From NCBI GenBank assembly GCA_947168935.1, contig CAMVNV010000007.1, forward strand, positions 1 through 52,255: a DNA stretch of 52,255 bases, written 5' to 3'. The stretch's first letter is position 1; each line of letters starts with the position of its first letter. Under the pieces are notes generated by a model. That model was given only the letters and a program-made list of their open reading frames with translations. It was not told the DNA's origin and searched no databases. Position numbers and translations under genes: made by a program. This document shows positions 46,782 through 52,255 of this stretch, piece after piece. This DNA is from an uncultured Butyrivibrio sp. (GTDB taxonomy: Bacteria > Bacillota > Clostridia > Lachnospirales > Lachnospiraceae).

Positions 46782-46841
46782 AATAAGATAAGAAATAAGA
46801 TAAGAAATAAGATAAGAAATAAGATAAGAAATAAGATAAGA
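46782..46841. repeat. 12-bp intergenic tandem repeat
   Basis: Five perfect copies of AATAAGATAAGA lie between the permease gene and the convergent GH5 gene. They are non-coding. The array is likely length-variable by slippage. Confidence 0.93.
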
Positions 46842-46893
46842 CGCATAAGATATTAAATCTAACGCGGCAGATCTTTTATACTAATAGAGGGAA

Positions 46894-47931
46894 TTAAATT
46901 CTTGTGAGGATACTGATCATTTCCTGTAATTTAGAGCTATAGTGCTCATCAGTTATACCGAAATCCATTTTCTTATATGACCAGTATGATCTTCCGATAT
47001 GGTTCTCGCAAAGTACTGTATTAAAATCTTCAAGCCACCTTACTGAATCTTCGATAGGGGCTTTATCTATAACTCCAAACTCTCCGCAGTAGAGGGCTAC
47101 ATCATTCTTTTTGGAAAAATCTATGGCTTCTTTGAAAATCTCCCTGAAGTAGTCAGGTCCTATTGTTTCAAGCTTTGTAGTGAAGATGTTTCCGCCCTGT
47201 TCCTGGTTTATAAGTCTGCTCTTTTCCTGGTAAACTTCAATTGAATCCGGATAAGCAAGTTCGAAGTCAATATTTTCGACCCAGCTGGCTTTCTGATGAG
47301 TAAAGCAAAGTGGATCATAGCAGTGGAAAGTATAGACGATGTTTTCATCATATGGAGGTGGAAGAAGAGGAATACTCTTAACATCATTGTGTCTTACACC
47401 GCCTATCATGATGGTGGCATCACTTATCTTTTCCCTGATCCTTGTGACAGCAGTAAGTGCGATCTTGTTCCATGTAAAAGCATAGTCAGGATTAACGATC
47501 TCATTAAGAAGTTCATAGATCATGATATCCTTGTGCTTTCCAAATCTGTCTATAAGACGATCCCAGGTTTCATAAAATCTTTTCTGTAGACTTTCATCTG
47601 TGAAAAAAAGATCTGGATTTGGGACAGCGTGCTTATCAAACATATAACCTTTAGATTTGTGAAGATCCAGGACAATGTTAAGCCCGTACTTTCTGCACCA
47701 GGAAATAAGGTCATCTACATGCTTAAGTCCTTCTTCGATTGGCTGTCCATCCTCTGTTTCAATAACATCATAGTCGATGGGGAGTCTTACGTGATCCATA
47801 CCCCAGCCTGAGATAGTCTTAATATCTTCTTCTACGATAAAGGTGTCAAAATGTTCTTTTTCATAGCTGGGACACTGAGAGAGCCAGCCACCAAGATTGA
47901 TACCCTTTTGGTATCCGGTCAATTTTTTCAT
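46894..47931 (-). CDS. GH5-family cytoplasmic glycoside hydrolase
   Basis: A 345-residue TIM-barrel hydrolase with no signal peptide. GH5 markers: YQKGINLGGWLSQC, DHVRLPIDYDVI, IVLDLHKSKGY, IYELLNEIVNPD (acid/base Glu), VYTFHCYDPLCFTHQ, and ALYCGEFGVI (nucleophile Glu). The start has a properly spaced site (AAGGAG). It is the last gene of the solute-binding/permease operon, 21 bp beyond the second permease, so it probably cuts imported beta-1,4-gluco- or mannooligosaccharides. Most GH5 enzymes are secreted; an intracellular form in a transport operon fits an oligosaccharide processor. Confidence 0.92.
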   Translation of the reverse strand: MKKLTGYQKGINLGGWLSQCPSYEKEHFDTFIVEEDIKTISGWGMDHVRLPIDYDVIETEDGQPIEEGLKHVDDLISWCRKYGLNIVLDLHKSKGYMFDKHAVPNPDLFFTDESLQKRFYETWDRLIDRFGKHKDIMIYELLNEIVNPDYAFTWNKIALTAVTRIREKISDATIMIGGVRHNDVKSIPLLPPPYDENIVYTFHCYDPLCFTHQKASWVENIDFELAYPDSIEVYQEKSRLINQEQGGNIFTTKLETIGPDYFREIFKEAIDFSKKNDVALYCGEFGVIDKAPIEDSVRWLEDFNTVLCENHIGRSYWSYKKMDFGITDEHYSSKLQEMISILTRI

Positions 47932-47952
47932 GTCACTCCTTAAGTTTACTTT

Positions 47953-48780
47953 TTACATTTTTACTGAACCAGCCACGAGGCCGCCGACGATGTACTTCTG
48001 ACATATAGCGTAAGGTATTATCAGCGGGATCGATACTATGACCAAAGCTGCCATAAGCTCAGGATAGTTTATATTATAAAGACCTGAGAATGAATACAGT
48101 CCTTTGGAGATAGGGAACTTATTATCATCTGACAAAAAGATGATTGAGTTTGTAATATCATTCCATATCGGGATCGCAGTAAGGATTCCCAATGATGAAA
48201 TGGCTGGTTTTGAAAGCGGGACTACTACTGTAAAGAAGAATCTGAAATATCCGCAGCCGTCTATATTGGCGGCTTCATCAAGATCTTTTGGAATTCCTCT
48301 TATGTATGAAGTAAGGAACATTGTTGCAAATCCGCCAATATTAAGTATTGAAATAATATAAGCAAAGCGGGTGTTGTACAGGTTCATATTAAGGAACATC
48401 TGGAAAAGCGGTATCAGTCCGTTTGGAAGGAACATTGCTGACATCATGACAAAATAGAGTAAATTGGCATGTTTAATATAATCTCTTGCTATAGGAAATG
48501 CCATAAGCATTGAAAAAAGCAGTGAGAGAAATGTTCCGACAGAGGTATATAAAATACTGTTCAGGATATACTTACCTAGTGCTGCTTTGTTCCAGGCATT
48601 GATATAGTTATCAAATGTTGGAATAAAGGAAAATGAAATGGAGTTTTGTAAAAAAGCTACCTGTGTCTTAAGTGATGTTGCAAGAACAAAAGATAAAGGA
48701 TACAGGAAAAGGAATAAAATAAGCAGAATGCAAAGGTAACCCAAAAAGAGTTTTGCCTTGCTTTCTTTTGAGTTTAACAT
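47953..48780 (-). CDS. ABC sugar transporter permease (MalG-like)
   Basis: A 275-residue inner-membrane protein with six hydrophobic segments. The cytoplasmic EAA loop reads DEAANIDGCGYFRFFFTVVVPLSKPAI, the contact point for the ATPase. It ends VAGSVKM, typical of MalG-like permeases. Its ATG overlaps the stop of the upstream permease by one base (TAATG), so translation is coupled. Partner of the MalF-like permease. Confidence 0.95.
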   Translation of the reverse strand: MLNSKESKAKLFLGYLCILLILFLFLYPLSFVLATSLKTQVAFLQNSISFSFIPTFDNYINAWNKAALGKYILNSILYTSVGTFLSLLFSMLMAFPIARDYIKHANLLYFVMMSAMFLPNGLIPLFQMFLNMNLYNTRFAYIISILNIGGFATMFLTSYIRGIPKDLDEAANIDGCGYFRFFFTVVVPLSKPAISSLGILTAIPIWNDITNSIIFLSDDNKFPISKGLYSFSGLYNINYPELMAALVIVSIPLIIPYAICQKYIVGGLVAGSVKM

Positions 48781-49718
48781 TATCTGATTCCCTCCTTTTC
48801 CTCAACTTTGTTCTGGATCTTCTGGGTTATAAGTGTTACCACTAGAATGATCAAAAATAGCATAACCTGAAGCGCAGATGCATAACCTTGTCTTCCGGCA
48901 TTACTCTTACCTGCATCGCCGACATTAAAGGCTATACCAAAGATCATCATGGACAGAGTCTTAGTCCATTCATTACCCTTGGTCGTAACAAGGATGATCT
49001 GATATGCAGAAAGGGATCCGATAAGGCACATCATAAGATTTACGGCAACAACTGATACTATCTGTGGAATTGAAACGTGCCAGAAAACTTTCCAGTCGCT
49101 TGCTCCGTCGATTCTTGCAGCTTCAATAAGCTCAGGAGCTACATTCTGAAGTCCGGCAAGAAAGATTATCATTTCTGAACCGACATTGAACCAGATCTGG
49201 CAGAAGATTACCAGATATAAAGCTACATTTCTGTCGCCAAAAAAGGTCGAGCTCTGTCCAAAGAGGTGTAGAAACCATGCGGCAGGACCATCAACTGAGA
49301 AAAAGAGTTTGAAAGCAAGTCCGCAGACAGTTACGCCAAGGATAACAGGGAGAAATACTACTGTTCTGTAGAATGTTTTACCCTTGATACTTTTCATATT
49401 GAGTATTACTGCAATAAACAAGGCAAGTGCAGTCTGAACTATAGTAACAAGCCCTGTGAAGATTCCTGTTCTTATGAGGGCATTTCCAAAATCTCTCATG
49501 TTAAGAGTCATGATATCCATGTAGTTTTCAAGACCAACGAAATGCACAGCATTTCCGGGAGTCTGTCTGATATCGGTGAGAGAAAAAATAACTGTGCCAA
49601 TACTTGGAACAAGGCGGAACAGGATGAAGATAAGAAGTCCCGGTGCTATTCCAAGCCATATCATCAGGGGATTGAATACAGCTTTTTTTCTCATGATCTG
49701 TTTATCCTTTGCGTTCAT
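48780..49718 (-). CDS. ABC sugar transporter permease (MalF-like)
   Basis: A 312-residue inner-membrane permease with about six helices. The EAA loop reads IEAARIDGASDWKVFWHVSIPQI. The start is placed at 49718 (MNAKDKQIM), with AGAGGA 7 bases upstream; a frame extending to 49751 adds 11 residues without a site. It lies between the solute-binding protein gene and the MalG-like gene. No ATP-binding subunit is encoded in the operon, as is usual for CUT1 importers that share one ATPase. Confidence 0.94.
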   Translation of the reverse strand: MNAKDKQIMRKKAVFNPLMIWLGIAPGLLIFILFRLVPSIGTVIFSLTDIRQTPGNAVHFVGLENYMDIMTLNMRDFGNALIRTGIFTGLVTIVQTALALFIAVILNMKSIKGKTFYRTVVFLPVILGVTVCGLAFKLFFSVDGPAAWFLHLFGQSSTFFGDRNVALYLVIFCQIWFNVGSEMIIFLAGLQNVAPELIEAARIDGASDWKVFWHVSIPQIVSVVAVNLMMCLIGSLSAYQIILVTTKGNEWTKTLSMMIFGIAFNVGDAGKSNAGRQGYASALQVMLFLIILVVTLITQKIQNKVEEKEGIR

Positions 49719-49788
49719 TAGATAATCCTCTTTGCATATTAATGGGCCCATTTACATGGACCCATTAGAGAAATACGTTTCTAGCTTA

Positions 49789-51111
49789 TTATTGGCCCTT
49801 TGCTGAAGACATTGCATCATCCCAGTCTTTCTGGGCAGCAGCTGCAAGTTCAGATACATCTTCAAATTCACCACCGGTGATCTTTAGGTTAGTTGGGTCG
49901 TAGGATCCGTATGTACCAACGTTTGTAGGTACTCTGTTGTAGCACTCGTATGTACGCTGAGCATCATTTACTCTGTCACCAAGGATACTGAGGAACTTAT
50001 TATCTGTCTGAATTCCTGCCATTGTAGGAACAAAGCCGTTTGTGTTTACATAGATTGTGTAGTTCTCAGGATTTGAGAAGAACTCAAGCCATTTGGCAGC
50101 AGCTTCTGTCTTTTCTGACTTAGCATTGATTCCGAAAGTAAGGTCATATTTTCCTGTGAAGTTGTTTGTTGTATCACCTGGTAAAGCAAAGTATCCATAT
50201 TCAAAGTTAGGATCAACCTTTTCGATCTCTGCTGCGTTCCATGATCCGTCATAGAGCATTGCTGCCTTACCTGCTACAAAACGGGCAGGAACATCAGAAT
50301 AAGCTACGCCCATGAATCCCTCTTCCATATATGAAAGGAACTGAAGCTCACGGTTATAAACTTTAAGAGATTTTTCATCTGTATAAGTACGTGTACCAGT
50401 CCAAAGACCCTCTGCAAGAGCTTCGTCGCCGCCTTCTTCTACAGAGTCTACGATAGCGTTGGCACTCATCTGTACAGGCCATGTATCTCCGCCACCTACT
50501 GTAAGAGGAGCAATACCAGCAGCTTTGATATTTTCACAAAGTGTAATGAACTCATCCCATGTTTTGGGCTCTGTCCAGCCGTTTTCTTCGAACAGGGTCT
50601 TGTTATAGAAGATACCGTTCATAAGAGTCATACCTGTAGCGATACCGTAGATGCCATCGCCATATTTGCAAGCTTCAGCACCTGTGCTCCAGTTGTTTAT
50701 CCAGTCATAGCCTGAAAGATCAAGTGCGTTACCACCTGTGATAATGGATTCCCAGGTAAGAGGTTCTGCAGGAGCCCAATCTACTACAGGCTGGGCAAAT
50801 GCTCTTGAATCAGTTGTATAGCAGAAAATGTCTACATCATTTGCTGCAAGTCTTGTGTTGAGAAGTGATTCATAATCTGTTGATGGTACTTCTGTAAGTT
50901 CTACAGCGATGCCTGTTTCCTCTTCAAACTTTTTGTTAAGTTCGTTAAGAGCATCAACTGTTCCTGAGTTAGACCAAGTGATCATTTTGATAGTTTCTTT
51001 GCCATCTGCTGAACCGCTGCCACCTGCCTGCGCGGATCCGCTTTCCCCGCATCCAGCCAAAGCTGAAAGTGAAACTACTGTTGCTAAAGTAAGAGCAATC
51101 CTTCTTTTCAT
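49789..51111 (-). CDS. Family 1 extracellular solute-binding lipoprotein
   Basis: A 440-residue sugar-binding lipoprotein; lipobox LAGC (Cys 21) follows a typical signal peptide, then a Gly/Ser-rich linker. The mature part has the family pattern: IKMITWSNSGTVDALNELNKKFEEETGI, GIATGMTLMNGIFYNKTLFEENGWTEPKTWDEFITLCENIKAAGIAPL, FVAGKAAMLYDGSW, and AAAKWLEFFSNPENYT. It delivers an oligosaccharide to the two permeases next in the operon. The GH5 at the operon end suggests a beta-linked gluco- or mannooligosaccharide. Confidence 0.95.
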   Translation of the reverse strand: MKRRIALTLATVVSLSALAGCGESGSAQAGGSGSADGKETIKMITWSNSGTVDALNELNKKFEEETGIAVELTEVPSTDYESLLNTRLAANDVDIFCYTTDSRAFAQPVVDWAPAEPLTWESIITGGNALDLSGYDWINNWSTGAEACKYGDGIYGIATGMTLMNGIFYNKTLFEENGWTEPKTWDEFITLCENIKAAGIAPLTVGGGDTWPVQMSANAIVDSVEEGGDEALAEGLWTGTRTYTDEKSLKVYNRELQFLSYMEEGFMGVAYSDVPARFVAGKAAMLYDGSWNAAEIEKVDPNFEYGYFALPGDTTNNFTGKYDLTFGINAKSEKTEAAAKWLEFFSNPENYTIYVNTNGFVPTMAGIQTDNKFLSILGDRVNDAQRTYECYNRVPTNVGTYGSYDPTNLKITGGEFEDVSELAAAAQKDWDDAMSSAKGQ

Positions 51112-51266
51112 GTGTTAACCTCCCTAAAATTTCAATAAATACTTGTGGCTTTTGTGTGGCCACCTGTTTGCTACAGTCAAAAAATAACATAGGCACATCT
51201 TTCCTAATATCATTTTCTTTGTTAAAATGTCAAAATAATGAACTATGAATTATTTGGGGGAATTTT

Positions 51267-52055
51267 ATGGGTTCTATTGATCTAAACCGTGAATGGCTTG
51301 CAGCAGAGTTTGTAAATCAGGAGATGGCTACACGTCACAGAGGCCTTGAGCCTGAGTTTGACTTCTACGACGCTATAGCAACAGGGAATCTTGAAGCTGT
51401 TAAGGAAAACTGCAAGAAGAAAATGTTTGTAGATATGAACGGAGTTGGAAAGCTTTCAAGAGATCCCCTTCGAAATATGAAATATCATTTTGTTGTTACT
51501 GCAGCAATGATAGTCAGATACTGCGTTCATAACGGAATGACTCAGGAGAAGGCATATTCTCTTAGTGATTTTTATATTTTAAAAGCTGATGAAACAATGA
51601 GTATCGAAGAGCTGAACAGGATCCATGATGAGATGTGTATTGATATCTGCAGTCAGATGAAGGAGATCAGGAAGCAGCAGATATTGTCTAAACCTATCGT
51701 CCTTTGCATAGATTATATATACAGCCACATCCACTATAGGATCACTATCGAAGAGCTGGCAGAGCATCTTGATATCTCAACAAGCTATTTATCCAGACTT
51801 TTTAAAAAGGAAATGGGAATTCATGTAAGTGAGTATATCAATGAACTTAAGATAGAACAGGCTAAAAACATGCTTCAGTACTCAGACCTTAAGATAATTG
51901 ACATAGCTAATTATCTGTCATATTCATCTCAAAGCCACTTCATTCAGGTGTTTCAAAAGATCACAGGCTTAACACCTCATAAATTCAGGCAAAAGAACTT
52001 TAGAAATACCTGGAACAAAATGCCTGTTCCCGGCGAATCTGTTTCAAATGAATAA
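51267..52055 (+). CDS. AraC-family transcriptional regulator
   Basis: A 262-residue regulator, divergent from the transport operon with 155 bp between. The N-terminal 150 residues are helical, without a cupin or receiver domain (NMKYHFVVTAAMIVRYCVHNGMTQEKAYSLSDFYILKAD). The C-terminal AraC/XylS domain holds two helix-turn-helices: ITIEELAEHLDISTSYLSRLFKKEMG and IIDIANYLSYSSQSHFIQVFQKITGLTPHKFRQ. It most likely controls the divergent sugar-uptake operon (inference from position). GGGGGA precedes the ATG. Confidence 0.93.
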   Translation: MGSIDLNREWLAAEFVNQEMATRHRGLEPEFDFYDAIATGNLEAVKENCKKKMFVDMNGVGKLSRDPLRNMKYHFVVTAAMIVRYCVHNGMTQEKAYSLSDFYILKADETMSIEELNRIHDEMCIDICSQMKEIRKQQILSKPIVLCIDYIYSHIHYRITIEELAEHLDISTSYLSRLFKKEMGIHVSEYINELKIEQAKNMLQYSDLKIIDIANYLSYSSQSHFIQVFQKITGLTPHKFRQKNFRNTWNKMPVPGESVSNE

Positions 52056-52114
52056 TAGGTATTCTGGTAAGAAAAAACTTTTTTAAAAAAATAAAAAAAT
52101 TTTCAAAAAAGGGG

Positions 52115-52141
52115 TTAAGTATTTTCAAAATCATCCGATAA
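52115..52141 (+). promoter_or_regulatory. Sigma-28-type promoter at the right edge
   Basis: TTAA, 15 bases, TCCGATAA: one mismatch in the -35 and one in the -10. It drives a gene beyond the window. Confidence 0.75.
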
Positions 52142-52149
52142 CATTTCTG

Positions 52150-52255
52150 TATAGGGGTTTTTAAGGAACGACTGTAAGGGGTAAATTGCAGTCGGAACTA
52201 AGCCGGGGGTAGGAATCAGGGAGATTCTGCCGGCGGGAAGGGAGAAAACCGGTAT
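52150..52255 (+). promoter_or_regulatory. Folded leader of an unseen, likely motility-linked gene
   Basis: CGACTG/CAGTCG (52169-52194) displays AAGGGG in its loop. GCCGG/CCGGC (52202-52234) encloses GAATC-AGGGA-GATTC (52213-52227), an AGGGA loop like those bound by CsrA. CCGG at 52230 can pair instead with CCGG at 52249, exposing or covering the GGAAGGGAG that looks like a ribosome site. The start codon may lie at or just past the window end. Confidence 0.6.

Noticed and set aside
1-52255. tRNA or rRNA genes, CRISPR arrays, insertion sequences, prophage or toxin-antitoxin genes
   Set aside because: Looked for by eye: no cloverleaf with a conserved T-loop, no spaced direct repeats, no transposase, integrase or phage genes. 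Weak or short elements could still be missed.

Overview
The window is a chromosomal stretch from an anaerobic, fermentative, motile, plant-polysaccharide-degrading Firmicute. Gene content fits Lachnospiraceae, most likely Butyrivibrio or Pseudobutyrivibrio (an inference from gene families; no 16S rRNA gene is present). Pointers are a GH10 xylanase lipoprotein, GH5, GH9 and GH2 proteins, SGNH/CE2-type esterases, pyruvate formate-lyase with its activase, low-to-moderate GC, strong GGAGG ribosome sites and recurrent sigma-28-type promoters. I see no rRNA, tRNA, CRISPR array, transposase or prophage gene.

Layout. 1-3.0 kb: secreted SGNH esterase convergent with a GH10 xylanase. 3.0-3.75 kb: long, structured intergenic region. 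3.75-11.5 kb: pgeF, glgP, a YbhJ-like aconitase-family hydratase and a secreted GH9-like protein whose catalytic motifs look lost. 11.6-15.7 kb: plsC diverging from pyrC-pyrK-pyrD. 15.7-17.8 kb: a 20-bp tandem repeat, an uncharacterised 217-residue protein behind a sigma-28 promoter, and ispE. 17.9-22.7 kb: a 1159-residue GH2-like enzyme with three in-frame pentapeptide-coding repeat tracts, divergent from a CE2-like esterase. 22.8-28.6 kb: a small FliD-like protein, a family-2 glycosyltransferase, pth and mfd. 28.7-33.2 kb: a small unknown gene, then a sugar-phosphate mutase, xylB and a DUF4867-like gene. 33.3-39.9 kb: two divergent chemoreceptors, a CbbX/SpoVK-like AAA+ ATPase and a membrane metallophosphoesterase. 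40.3-46.7 kb: pflB and pflA, an EF-hand-like protein and a uracil/xanthine permease. 46.9-52.1 kb: cytoplasmic GH5, two ABC permeases, a sugar-binding lipoprotein and a divergent AraC regulator. The last 140 bases hold a sigma-28 promoter and a folded leader whose gene lies outside the window.

How it fits together. Secreted esterases and xylanase open acetylated hemicellulose; the ABC importer (with an ATPase encoded elsewhere) brings oligosaccharides in; cytoplasmic GH5 and GH2 enzymes cut them; xylulokinase and the mutase feed central metabolism; PFL makes formate and acetyl-CoA, with a Rex-like (NADH-sensing) operator overlapping its promoter region. Chemotaxis receptors and several uncharacterised small proteins appear tied to the motility sigma factor although scattered among housekeeping genes. 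The most interesting signals are this dispersed sigma-28 set, the degenerate GH9 protein, the 15-bp repeat expansions in the GH2 gene and the folded leader at the right edge.
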